Positions 29,265 through 43,737 of a DNA stretch of 64,000 nt are shown here, one piece after another; position 1 is the first letter of the stretch; every line of letters begins with the position of its first letter. Source of the DNA: Mixophyes australis (taxonomy: Eukaryota; Chordata; Amphibia; Anura; Limnodynastidae); NCBI GenBank assembly GCA_036250195.1, contig JAVHZZ010000015.1, forward strand, positions 2,852,001-2,916,000, read 5' to 3'. Position numbers and translations under genes: made by a program. Under the pieces are notes generated by a model. The model was not told the origin of the DNA, searched no databases, and worked only from the letters and a program-made list of their open reading frames with translations.

Positions 29265-30890
29265 TTCAATTCATGATTCATGATTCGATTCATGATTCAT
29301 AATTCATGATTCAATTCATGATTCATGATTCGATTCATGATTCATGATTCAATTCATGATTCATGATTCGATTTATGATTCATGATTCATTATTCATGAT
29401 TCATGATTCGATTCATGATTCATGATTCATGATTCGATTCATGATTCATAATTCATGATTCAATTCATGATTCATGATTCATGATTCAATTCATGATTTA
29501 TGATTTATGATTCAATTTATGATTCAATTCATGATTTATGATTTATGATTCAATTTATGATTCAATTCATGATTCATGATTCGATTCATTATTCATGATT
29601 CATGATTCATAATTCGATTCATGATTCTTGATTCATTTCATGATTCATGATTCATGATTCAATTCATGATTCATATTTCGATTCATGTATCATGATTCGA
29701 TTCATGATTCATGATTCGATTCATGATTCATGATTCATGATTCAATTCATGATTCATGATTCAATTCATGATTCATGATTCGATTTATGATTCATGATTT
29801 ATGATTCATGATTCATGATTCAATTCATGATTCATGATTCGATTCATGATTCATGATTCAATTCATGATTCATGATTTATGATTCAATTTATGATTCTAT
29901 TCATGATTCATGATTCGATTCATGATTCATGATTCATGATTCGATTCATGATTCATGATTCAATTCATGATTCATGATTCATTATTAACTCATGATTCGA
30001 TTCATGTTTCATGATTCAATTCATGATTCATGAGTCATGATTCATTTCATGATTCGATTCATGTTTCATGATTCAATTCATGATTCATGATTAAATTTAT
30101 GATTCATGATTCGATTCATGATTCATGATTCATTTCATGATTCATGATTTATGATTCAACTCATGATTCAATTCATGATTCATGAATTATGATTCATGAT
30201 TCGATTCATGATTCATGATTCAATTCATGATTCATGATTTGATTCATGATTCATGATTCATGATTCGATTCATGATTCATGATTCAATTCATGATTCATG
30301 ATTTATGATCCAATTCATGATTCGATTCATGATTTATGATTCATAATTGGATTCATGATTCATGATTCGATTCATGATTCATGATTCATAATTTATGATT
30401 CGATTCATGATTCATGATTCATGAATCATGATTCAATTCATGATTCATGATTCAATTCATGATTCATGATTCGATTCATGATTCATGATTCAAGATTCAA
30501 TTCATGATTCATGATTCGATTCATGATTCATGATTCAATTCATGATTTATGATTTATGATTCAATTTATGATTCAATTCATGATTCATGATTCAATTCAT
30601 GATTCATGATTCGATTCATGATTCATGATTCAATTCATGATTCATGATTCATGATTCAATTCATGATTCATTTCATGATTCATGATTCAATTTATGATTC
30701 ATGATTCATGATTCAATTCATGATTCATTTCATGATTCATGATTCAATTCATGATTCATGATTAGATTCATGATTTAATTCATGATTTATTTCATGATTC
30801 ATGATTCAATTCATGATTCATTTCATGATTCATGATTCATGATTTAATTCATGATTAATGATTCATGATTCAATTCATGATTCATGATGC
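29265..30890 (+). repeat. 3.5-kb-spaced block, copy 2; also 2.9-kb-spaced copy 1
   Basis: Partner of 25,740-27,250, and in turn repeated at about 32,330-33,800 with an offset of 2,909 bp (TTATTAACTC 29,982/32,891; ATAATTGG 30,343/33,252). A private TTAAATTTATG occurs near 30,090 and a TTTATG near 30,330, so this copy is not a direct parent of the others in those places. Confidence 0.84.
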
Positions 30891-32329
30891 AATTCATGAT
30901 TCATGATTCAATTCATGATTCATGATTCGATTCATGATTCATGATTCATTATTCATGATTCATGATTCGATTCATGATTCATGATTCATGATTCGATTCA
31001 TGATTCATAATTCATGATTCAATTCATGATTCATGATTCGATTCATGATTCATGATTCATGATTCAATTCATGATTCATGATTCGATTCATGATTCATGA
31101 TTAAATTATGATTCATGATTTATGATTCAATTCATGATTCAATTCATGATTCATGAATCAATTTATGATTCATGATTAATGATTTGATTCATGATTCATG
31201 ATTCATGATTCATAATTCATAGTTTAATTAATGATTCATGATTTGATTCATGATTTATGATTCAATTCATGTATCATGATTCATGATTCATGATTCAATT
31301 CATGATTCATGATTCATTATTCAATTCATGATTCATGATTCGATTCATGATTCATGATTCGATTCATGATTCATGATTCATAATTTATGATTCGATTCAT
31401 GATTCATGATTCATAAATCATGATTCAATTCATGATTCATGATTCAATTCATGATTCATGATTCGATTCATGATTCATGATTCATGATTCATGATTCGAT
31501 TCTTGATTCATGATTCAAGATTCAATTCATGATTCATGATTCGATTCATGATTCATGATTCATGATTCATGATTCGATTCTTGATTCATGATTCAAGATT
31601 CAATTCATGATTCATGATTCGATTCATGATTCATGATTCAATTCATGATTTATGATTTATGATTCAATTTATGATTCAATTCATGATTCATGATTCAATT
31701 CATGATTCATGATTCGATTCATGATTCATGATTCAATTCATGATTCATGATTGATGATTCAATTCATGATTCATTTCATGATTCATGATTCAATTTATGA
31801 TTCATGATTCATGATTCAATTCATGATTCATTTCATGATTCATGATTCAATTCATGATTCATGATTCATGATTAGATTCGTGATTTAATTCATGATTTAT
31901 TTCATGATTCATGATTCAATTCATGATTCATTTCATGATTCATGATTTAATTCATGATTAATGATTCATGATTCAATTCATGATTCATGATGCAATTCAT
32001 GATTCATGATTTATGATTCAATTTATGATTCAATTCATGATTTATGATTTATGATTCAATTTATGATTCAATTCATGATTCATGATTCAATTCATGATTC
32101 ATGATTCGATTCATTATTCATGATTCATGATTCATAATTCGATTCATGATTCTTGATTCATTTCATGATTCATGATTCATGATTCAATTCATGATTCATA
32201 TTTCGATTCATGTATCATGATTCGATTCATGATTCATGATTCGATTCATGATTCATGATTCATGATTCAATTCATGATTCATGATTCAATTCATGATTCA
32301 TGATTCGATTCATGATTCATGATTCATGA
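30891..32329 (+). repeat. Transition stretch holding the first TAGTTTAATTAATG marker
   Basis: Satellite array with no gene. The word CATAGTTTAATTAATG appears first here, at 31,218, and then recurs in every unit to the right (34,127, 35,161, 38,131 and onward). The step from 31,219 to 34,128 is 2,909 bp, continuing the 2.9-kb relation of the previous block. ATATTTCGATTCATGTATC occurs near 32,200 and again near 32,585, marking a local doubling of about 0.38 kb. Confidence 0.8.
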
Positions 32330-33800
32330 TTCGATTCATGATTCATAATTCATGATTCAATTCATGATTCATGATTCATGATTCAATTCATGATTTATGA
32401 TTTATGATTCAATATATGATTCAATTCATGATTTATGATTTATGATTCAATTTATGATTCAATTCATGATTCATGATTCAATTCATGATTCATGATTCGA
32501 TTCATTATTCATGATTCATGATTCATAATTCGATTCATGATTCTTGATTCATTTCATGATTCATGATTCATGATTCAATTCATGATTCATATTTCGATTC
32601 ATGTATCATGATTCCATTCATGATTCATGATTCGATTCATGATTCATGATTCAATTCATGATTCATGATTCAATTCATGATTCATGATTCGATTTATGAT
32701 TCATGATTTATGATTCATGATTCATGATTCAATTCATGATTCATGATTCGATTCATGATTCATGATTCAATTCATGATTCATGATTTATGATTCAATTTA
32801 TGATTCTATTCATGATTCATGATTCGATTCATGATTCATGATTCATGATTCGATTCATGATTCATGATTCAATTCATGATTCATGATTCATTATTAACTC
32901 ATGATTCGATTCATGTTTCATGATTCAATTCATGATTCATGAGTCATGATTCATTTCATGATTCGATTCATGTTTCATGATTCAATTCATGATTCATGAT
33001 TCAATTTATGATTCATGATTCGATTCATGATTCATGATTCATTTCATGATTCATGATTTATGATTCAACTCATGATTCAATTCATGATTCATGAATTATG
33101 ATTCATGATTCGATTCATGATTCATGATTCAATTCATGATTCATGATTTGATTCATGATTCATGATTCATGATTCGATTCATGATTCATGATTCAATTCA
33201 TGATTCATGATTTATGATCCAATTCATGATTCGATTCATGATTCATGATTCATAATTGGATTCATGATTCATGATTCGATTCATGATTCATAATTTATGA
33301 TTCGATTCATGATTCATGATTCATGAATCATGATTCAATTCATGATTCATGATTCAATTCATGATTCATGATTCGATTCATGATTCATGATTCAAGATTC
33401 AATTCATGATTCATGATTCGATTCATGATTCATGATTCAATTCATGATTTATGATTTATGATTCAATTTATGATTCAATTCATGATTCATGATTCAATTC
33501 ATGATTCATGATTCGATTCATGATTCATGATTCAATTCATGATTCATGATTCATGATTCAACTCATGATTCATTTCATGATTCATGATTCAATTTATGAT
33601 TCATGATTCATGATTCAATTCATGATTCATTTCATGATTCATGATTCAATTCATGATTCATGATTCATGATTAGATTCATGATTTAATTCATGATTTATT
33701 TCATGATTCATGATTCAATTCATGATTCATTTCATGATTCATGATTCATGATTTAATTCATGATTAATGATTCATGATTCAATTCATGATTCATGATGCA
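32330..33800 (+). repeat. 2.9-kb-spaced block, copy 2
   Basis: This matches 29,265-30,890 at a constant offset of 2,909 bp over the markers checked. Its part from about 32,870 onward is also the left part of the 9.92-kb unit, so the block was in place before that duplication. Confidence 0.82.
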
Positions 33801-36800
33801 ATTCATGATTCATGATTCAATTCATGATTCATGATTCGATTTATGATTCATGATTCATTATTCATGATTCATGATTCGATTCATGATTCATGATTCATGA
33901 TTCGATTCATGATTCATAATTCATGATTCAATTCATGATTCATGATTCGATTCATGATTCATGATTCATGATTCAATTCATGATTCATGATTCGATTCAT
34001 GATTCATGATTAAATTATGATTCATGATTTATGATTCAATTCATGATTCAATTCATGATTCATGAATCAATTTATGATTCATGATTAATGATTTGATTCA
34101 TGATTCATGATTCATGATTCATAATTCATAGTTTAATTAATGATTCATGATTTGATTCATGATTTATGATTCAATTCATGTATCATGATTCATGATTCAT
34201 GATTCAATTCATGATTCATGATTCATTATTCAATTCATGATTCATGATTCATGATTCGATTCATGATTCATGATTCGATTAATGATTCATGATTCATAAT
34301 TTATGATTCGATTCATGATTCATGATTCATGAATCATGATTCAATTCATGATTCATGATTCAATTCATGATTGATGATTCGATTCATGATTCATGATTCG
34401 ATTCATGATTCATGATTCATGATTCATGATTCGATTCTTGATTCATGATTCAAGATTCAATTCATGATTCATGATTCGATTCATGATTCATGATTCATGA
34501 TTCATGATTCGATTCTTGATTCATGATTCAAGATTCAATTCATGATTCATGATTCGATTCATGATTCATGATTCAATTCATGATTTATGATTTATGATTC
34601 AATTTATGATTCAATTCATGATTCATGATTCAATTCATGATTCATGATTCGATTCATGATTCATGATTCAATTCATGATTCATGATTCATGATTCAATTC
34701 ATGATTCATTTCATGATTCATGATTCAATTTATGATTCATGATTCATGATTCATGATTCAATTCATGATTCATTTCATGATTCATGATTCAATTCATGAT
34801 TCATGATTAGATTCATGATTTAATTCATGATTTATTTCATGATTCATGATTCAATTCATGATTCATGATTCGATTTATGATTCATGATTCATTATTCATG
34901 ATTCATGATTCGATTCATGATTCATGATTCATGATTCGATTCATGATTCATAATTCATGATTCAATTCATGATTCATGATTCGATTCATGATTCATGATT
35001 CATGATTCAATTCATGATTCATGATTCGATTCATGATTCATGATTAAATTATGATTCATGATTTATGATTCAATTCATGATTCAATTCATGATTCATGAA
35101 TCAATTTATGATTCATGATTAATGATTTGATTCATGATTCATGATTCATGATTCATAATTCATAGTTTAATTAATGATTCATGATTTGATTCATGATTTA
35201 TGATTCAATTCATGTATCATGATTCATGATTCATGATTCAATTCATGATTCATGATTCATTATTCAATTCATGATTCATGATTCATGATTCGATTCATGA
35301 TTCATGATTCGATTAATGATTCATGATTCATAATTTATGATTCGATTCATGATTCATGATTCATGAATCATGATTCAATTCATGATTCATGATTCAATTC
35401 ATGATTGATGATTCGATTCATGATTCATGATTCGATTCATGATTCATGATTCATGATTCATGATTCGATTCTTGATTCATGATTCAAGATTCAATTCATG
35501 ATTCATGATTCGATTCATGATTCATGATTCATGATTCATGATTCGATTCTTGATTCATGATTCAAGATTCAATTCATGATTCATGATTCGATTCATGATT
35601 CATGATTCAATTCATGATTTATGATTTATGATTCAATTTATGATTCAATTCATGATTCATGATTCAATTCATGGTTCATGATTCGATTCATGATTCATGA
35701 TTCAATTCATGATTCATGATTCATGATTCAATTCATGATTCATTTCATGATTCATGATTCAATTTATGATTCATGATTCATGATTCATGATTCAATTCAT
35801 GATTCATTTCATGATTCATGATTCAATTCATGATTCATGATTCATGATTAGATTCATGATTTAATTCATGATTTATTTCATGATTCATGATTCAATTCAT
35901 GATTCATTTCATGATTCATGATTTAATTCATGATTAATGATTAATGATTCATTTCATGATTCATGATGCAATTCATGATTCATGATTCAATTCATGATTC
36001 ATGATTCGATTTATGATTCATGATTCATTATTCATGATTCATGATTCGATTCATGATTCATGATTCATGATTTGATTCATGATTCATAATTCATGATTCA
36101 ATTCATGATTCATGATTCGATTCATGATTCATGATTCAATTCATGATTTATGATTTATGATTCAATTTATGATTCAATTCATGATTTATGATTCAATTTA
36201 TGATTCAATTCATGATTCATGATTCATGATTCAATTCATGATTCATGATTCGATTCATGATTCATAATTCATGATTCAATTCATGATTCATGATTCGATT
36301 CATGATTCATGATTCAATTTATGATTCATGATTCGATTTATGATTCATGATTCATTATTCATGATTCATGATTCGATTCATGATTCATGATTCAATTCAT
36401 GATTCATGATTCGATTTATGATTCATGATTCATTATTCATGATTTATGATTCGATTCATGATTCATGATTCATGATTCGATTCATGATTCATAATTCATG
36501 ATTCAATTCATGATTCATGATTCATGATTCAATTCATGATTTATGATTTATGATTCAATTTATGATTCAATTCATGATTTATGATTTATGATTCAATTTA
36601 TGATTCAATTCATGATTCATGATTCAATTCATGATTCATGATTCGATTCATTATTCATGATTCATGATTCATAATTCGATTCATGATTCTTAATTCATTT
36701 CATGATTCATGATTCATGATTCAATTCATGATTCATGATTCGATTCATGATTCATGATTCAATTCATGATTTATGATTCAATTTATGATTCTATTCATGA

Positions 36801-39800
36801 TTCATGATTCGATTCATGATTCATGATTCATGATTCGATTCATGATTCATGATTCAATTCATGATTCATGATTCATTATTAATTCATGATTCGATTCATG
36901 TTTCATGATTCAATTCATGATTCATGAGTCATGATTCATTTCATGATTCAATTCATGTTTCATGATTCAATTCATGATTCATGATTCAATTTATGATTCA
37001 TGATTCGATTCATGATTCATGATTCATTTCATGATTCATGATTTATGATTCAACTCATGATTCAATTCATGATTCATGAATTATGATTCATGATTTGATT
37101 CATGATTCATGATTCAATTCATGATTCATGATTTGATTCATGATTCATGATTCATGATTCGATTCATGATTCATGATTCAATTCATGATTCATGATTTAT
37201 GATCCAATTCATGATTCGATTCATGATTCATGATTCATAATTGGATTCATGATTCATGATTCGATTCATGATTCATAATTTATGATTCGATTCATGATTC
37301 ATGATTCATGAATCATGATTCAATTCATGATTCATGATTCAAATCATGATTCATGATTCGATTCATGATTCATGATTCAAGATTCAATTCATGATTCATG
37401 ATTCGATTCATGATTCATGATTCAATTCATGATTTATGATTTATGATTCAATTTATGATTCAATTCATGATTCATGATTCAATTCATGATTCATGATTCG
37501 ATTCATGATTCATGATTCAATTCATGATTCATGATTCATGATTCAATTCATGATTCATTTCATGATTCATGATTCAATTTATGATTCATGATTCATGATT
37601 CAATTCATGATTCATTTCATGATTCATGATTCAATTCATGATTTATGATTCATGATTAGATTCATGATTTAATTCATGATTTATTTCATGATTCATGATT
37701 CAATTCATGATTCATTTCATGATTCATGATTCATTTCATGATTCATGATTCATGATTTAATTCATGATTAATGATTCATGATTCAATTCATGATTCATGA
37801 TGCAATTCATGATTTATGATTCAATTCATGATTCATGATTCGGTTTATGATTCATGATTCATTATTCATGATTCATGATTCGATTCATGATTCATGATTC
37901 ATGATTCGATTCATGATTCATAATTCATGATTCAATTCATGATTCATGATTCGATTCATGATTCATGATTCATGATTCAATTCATGATTCATGATTCGAT
38001 TCATGATTCATGATTAAATTATGATTCATGATTTATGATTCAATTCATGATTCAATTCATGATTCATGAATCAATTTATGATTCATGATTAATGATTTGA
38101 TTCATGATTCATGATTCATGATTCATAATTCATAGTTTAATTAATGATTCATGATTTGATTCATGATTTATGATTCAATTCATGATTCATGATTCATTAT
38201 TCAATTCATGATTCATGATTCATGATTCGATTCATGATTCATGATTCGATTCATGATTCATGATTCATGATTCGATTCATGATTCATAATTCATGATTCA
38301 ATTCATGATTCATGATTCATGATTCAATTCATGATTTATGATTTATGATTCAATTTATGATTCAATTCATGATTTATGATTTATGATTCAATTTATGATT
38401 CAATTCATGATTCATGATTCAATTCATGATTCATGATTCGATTCATTATTCATGATTCATGATTCATAATTCGATTCATGATTCTTGATTCATTTCATGA
38501 TTCATGATTCATGATTCAATTCATGATTCATATTTTGATTCATGTATCATGATTCCATTCATGATTCATGATTCGATTCATGATTCATGATTCATGATTC
38601 AATTCATGATTCATGATTCAATTCATGATTCATGATTCGATTTATGATTCATGATTTATGATTCATGATTCATGATTCAATTCATGATTCATGATTCGAT
38701 TCATGATTCATGATTCAATTCATGATTCATGATTTATGATTCAATTTATGATTCTATTCATGATTCATGATTCGATTCATGATTCATGATTCATGATTCG
38801 ATTCATGATTCATGATTCAATTCATGATTCATGATTCATTATTAACTCATGATTCGATTCATGTTTCATGATTCAATTCATGATTCATGAGTCATGATTC
38901 ATTTCATGATTCGATTCATGTTTCATGATTCAATTCATGATTCATGATTCAATTTATGATTCATGATTCGATTCATGATTCATGATTCATTTCATGATTC
39001 ATGATTTATGATTCAACTCATGATTCAATTCATGATTCATGAATTATGATTCATGATTCGATTCATGATTCATGATTCAATTCATGATTCATGATTTGAT
39101 TCATGATTCATGATTCATGATTCGATTCATGATTCATGATTCAATTCATGATTCATGATTTATGATCCAATTCATGATTCGATTCATGATTCATGATTCA
39201 TAATTGGATTCATGATTCATGATTCGATTCATGATTCATAATTTATGATTCGATTCATGATTCATGAATCATGATTCAATTCATGATTCATGATTCAATT
39301 CATGATTCATGATTCGATTCATGATTCATGATTCAAGATTCAATTCATGATTCCTGATTCGATTCATGATTCATGATTCAATTCATGATTTATGATTTAT
39401 GATTCAATTTATGATTCAATTCATGATTCATGATTCAATTCATGATTCATGATTCGATTCATGATTCATGATTCAATTCATGATTCATGATTCATGATTC
39501 AATTCATGATTCATTTCATGATTCATGATTCAATTTATGATTCATGATTCATGATTCAATTCATGATTCATTTCATGATTCATGATTCAATTCATGATTC
39601 ATGATTCATGATTAGATTCATGATTTAATTCATGATTTATTTCATGATTCATGATTCAATTCATGATTCATTTCATGATTCATGATTCATGATTTAATTC
39701 ATGATTAATGATTCATGATTCAATTCATGATTCATGATGCAATTCATGATTCATGATTCAATTCATGATTCATGATTCGATTTATGATTCATGATTTATT

Positions 39801-42789
39801 ATTCATGATTCATGATTCGATTCATGATTCATGATTCATGATTCGATTCATGATTCATAATTCATGATTCAATTCATGATTCATGATTCGATTCATGATT
39901 CATGATTCATGATTCAATTCATGATTCATGATTCGATTCATGATTCATGATTAAATTATGATTCATGATTTATGATTCAATTCATGATTCAATTCATGAT
40001 TCATGAATCAATTTATGATTCATGATTAATGATTTGATTCATGATTCATGATTCATGATTCATAATTCATAGTTTAATTAATGATTCATGATTTGATTCA
40101 TGATTTATGATTCAATTCATGTATCATGATTCATGATTCATGATTCAATTCATGATTCATGATTCATTATTCAATTCATGATTCATGATTCATGATTCGA
40201 TTCATGATTCATGATTCGATTCATGATTCATGATTCGATTAATGATTCATGATTCATAATTTATGATTCGATTCATGATTCATGATTCATGAATCATGAT
40301 TCAATTCATGATTCATGATTCAATTCATGATTGATGATTCGATTCATGATTCATGATTCGATTCATGATTCATGATTCATGATTCGATTCTTGATTCATG
40401 ATTCAAGATTCAATTCATGATTCATGATTCGATTCATGATTCATGATTCATGATTCATGATTCGATTCTTGATTCATGATTCAAGATTCAATTCATGATT
40501 CATGATTCGATTCATGATTCATGATTCAATTCATGATTTATGATTTATGATTCAATTTATGATTCAATTCATGATTCATGATTCAATTCATGATTCATGA
40601 TTCGATTCATGATTCATGATTCAATTCATGATTCATGATTCATGATTCAATTCATGATTCATTTCATGATTCATGATTCAATTTATGATTCATGATTCAT
40701 GATTCAATTCATGATTCATTTCATGATTCATGATTCAATTCATGATTCATGATTCATGATTAGATTCATGATTTAATTCATGATTTATTTCATGATTCAT
40801 GATTCAATTCATGATTCATTTCATGATTCATGATTTAATTCATGATTAATGATTAATGATTCATTTCATGATTCATGATGCAATTCATGATTCATGATTC
40901 AATTCATGATTCATGATTCGATTTATGATTCATGATTCATTATTCATGATTCATGATTCGATTCATGATTCATGATTCATGATTCGATTCATGATTCATA
41001 ATTCATGATTCAATTCATGATTCATGATTCGATTCATGATTCATGATTCAATTCATGATTTATGATTTATGATTCAATTTATGATTCAATTCATGATTTA
41101 TGATTCAATTTATGATTCAATTCATGATTCATGATTCATGATTCAATTCATGATTCATGATTCGATTCATGATTCATAATTCATGATTCAATTCATGACT
41201 TATGATTCGATTCATGATTCAATTTATGATTCATGATTCGATTTATGATTCATGATTCATTATTCATGATTCATGATTCGATTCATGATTCATGATTCAA
41301 TTCATGATTCATGATTCGATTTATGATTCATGATTCATTATTCATGATTTATGATTCGATTCATGATTCATGATTCATGATTCGATTCATGATTCATAAT
41401 TCATGATTCAATTCATGATTCATGATTCATGATTCAATTCATGATTTATGATTTATGATTCAATTTATGATTCAATTCATGATTTATGATTTATGATTCA
41501 ATTTATGATTCAATTCATGATTCATGATTCAATTCATGATTCATGATTCGATTCATTATTCATGATTCATGATTCATGATTCAATTCATGATTCATGATT
41601 CGATTCATGATTCATGATTCAATTCATGATTCATGATTTATGATTCAATTTATGATTATATTCATGATTCATGATTCGATTCATGATTCATGATTCATGA
41701 TTCGATTCATGATTCATGATTCAATTCATGATTCATGATTCATTATTAATTCATGATTCGATTCATGTTTCATGATTCAATTCATGATTCATGAGTCATG
41801 ATTCATTTCATGATTCAATTCATGTTTCATGATTCAATTCATGATTCATGATTCAATTTATGATTCATGATTCGATTCATGAATCATGATTCATTTCATG
41901 ATTCATGATTTATGATTCAACTCATGATTCAATTCATGATTCATGAATTATGATTCATGATTCGATTCATGATTCATGATTCAATTCATGATTCATGATT
42001 TGATTCATGATTCATGATTCATGATTCGATTCATGATTCATGATTCAATTCATGATTCATGATTTATGATCCAATTCATGATTCGATTCATGATTCATGA
42101 TTCATAATTGGATTCATGATTCATGATTCGATTCATGATTCATGATTCATAATTTATGATTCGATTCATGATTCATGATTCATGAATCATGATTCAATTC
42201 ATGATTCATGATTCAAATCATGATTCATGATTCGATTCATGATTCATGATTCAAGATTCAATTCATGATTCATGATTCGATTCATGATTCATGATTCAAT
42301 TCATGATTTATGATTTATGATTCAATTTATGATTCAATTCATGATTCATGATTCAATTCATGATTCATGATTCGATTCATGATTCATGATTCAATTCATG
42401 ATTCATGATTCATGATTCAATTCATGATTCATTTCATGATTCATGATTCAATTTATGATTCATGATTCATGATTCAATTCATGATTCATTTCATGATTCA
42501 TGATTCAATTCATGATTCATGATTCATGATTAGATTCATGATTTAATTCATGATTTATTTCATGATTCATGATTCAATTCATGATTCATTTCATGATTCA
42601 TGATTCATGATTTAATTCATGATTAATGATTCATGATTCAATTCATGATTCATGATGCAATTCATGATTTATGATTCAATTCATGATTCATGATTCGGTT
42701 TATGATTCATGATTCATTATTCATGATTCATGATTCGATTCATGATTCATGATTCATGATTCGATTCATGATTCATAATTCATGATTCA
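32870..42789 (+). repeat. 9.92-kb higher-order unit, copy 1
   Basis: One complete copy of a 9.92-kb higher-order unit. Compared with the copy that starts at 42,790, markers keep an offset of 9,918 bp on the left (TAATTGG 33,253/43,171) and 9,925 bp further right (37,238/47,163; 39,201/49,126; CGGTT 37,841/47,766), so only one heptamer separates the two over most of their length. Its last 3 kb pairs instead with 56,813-59,635 at 16,844 bp (TAATTGG 42,105/58,949; GATTATA 41,654/58,498; CGGTT 42,696/59,540). Private features are TTTGA at 37,094 and near 36,073 where the other copies have TTCGA. Confidence 0.93.
33820..35887 (+). repeat. 1,034-bp tandem doublet in 9.92-kb unit copy 1
   Basis: Two adjacent copies of 1,034 bp (about 33,820-34,853 and 34,854-35,887). 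Exact-spacing markers are CGATTTATG 33,837/34,871, ATAGTTT 34,128/35,162, GTATC 34,180/35,214 and TTGATGATTC 34,371/35,405. The joint near 34,850 connects a GATTTATTTCATG context directly to a CGATTTATG context, and this combination recurs only in the other copies of the same doublet. Confidence 0.93.
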
Positions 42790-43231
42790 ATTCATGATTC
42801 ATGATTCATTATTAACTCATGATTCGATTCATGTTTCATGATTCAATTCATGATTCATGAGTCATGATTCATTTCATGATTCGATTCATGTTTCATGATT
42901 CAATTCATGATTCATGATTCAATTTATGATTCATGATTCGATTCATGATTCATGATTCATTTCATGATTCATGATTTATGATTCAACTCATGATTCAATT
43001 CATGATTCATGAATTATGATTCATGATTCGATTCATGATTCATGATTCAATTCATGATTCATGATTCAATTCATGATTCATGATTCATGATTCGATTCAT
43101 GATTCATGATTCAATTCATGATTCATGATTTATGATCCAATTCATGATTCGATTCATGATTCATGATTCATAATTGGATTCATGATTCATGATTCGATTC
43201 ATGATTCATAATTTATGATTCGATTCATGAT

Positions 43232-43251
43232 TCATGATTCATGAATCATGA
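43232..43251. repeat. Perfect 20-bp palindrome within a variant word
   Basis: TCATGATTCATGAATCATGA is its own reverse complement. It forms where one heptamer carries the ATGAATC variant, which turns the direct repeat into an inverted one locally. The same word recurs in most higher-order units, for example near 33,320, 37,305 and 50,151, so it is inherited with the unit. I see no evidence that it is a binding site. Confidence 0.85.
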
Positions 43252-43737
43252 TTCAATTCATGATTCATGATTGAATTCATGATTCATGATTCGATTCATG
43301 ATTCATGATTCAAGATTCAATTCATGATTCATGATTCGATTCATGATTCATGATTCAATTCATGATTTATGATTTATGATTCAATTTATGATTCAATTCA
43401 TGATTCATGATTCAATTCATGATTCATGATTCGATTCATGATTCATGATTCAATTCATGATTCATGATTCATGATTCAACTCATGATTCATTTCATGATT
43501 CATGATTCAATTTATGATTCATGATTCATGATTCAATTCATGATTCATTTCATGATTCATGATTCAATTCATGATTCATGATTCATGATTAGATTCATGA
43601 TTTAATTCATGATTTATTTCATGATTCATGATTCAATTCATGATTCATTTCATGATTCATGATTCATGATTTAATTCATGATTAATGATTCATGATTCAA
43701 TTCATGATTCATGATGCAATTCATGATTCATGATTCA

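Noticed and set aside
31218..31233. Homeodomain-like TTAATTAATG site in each unit
   Set aside because: It recurs only because the unit was copied; AT-rich cores like this arise easily from one or two changes in the satellite words, and nothing independent supports function.
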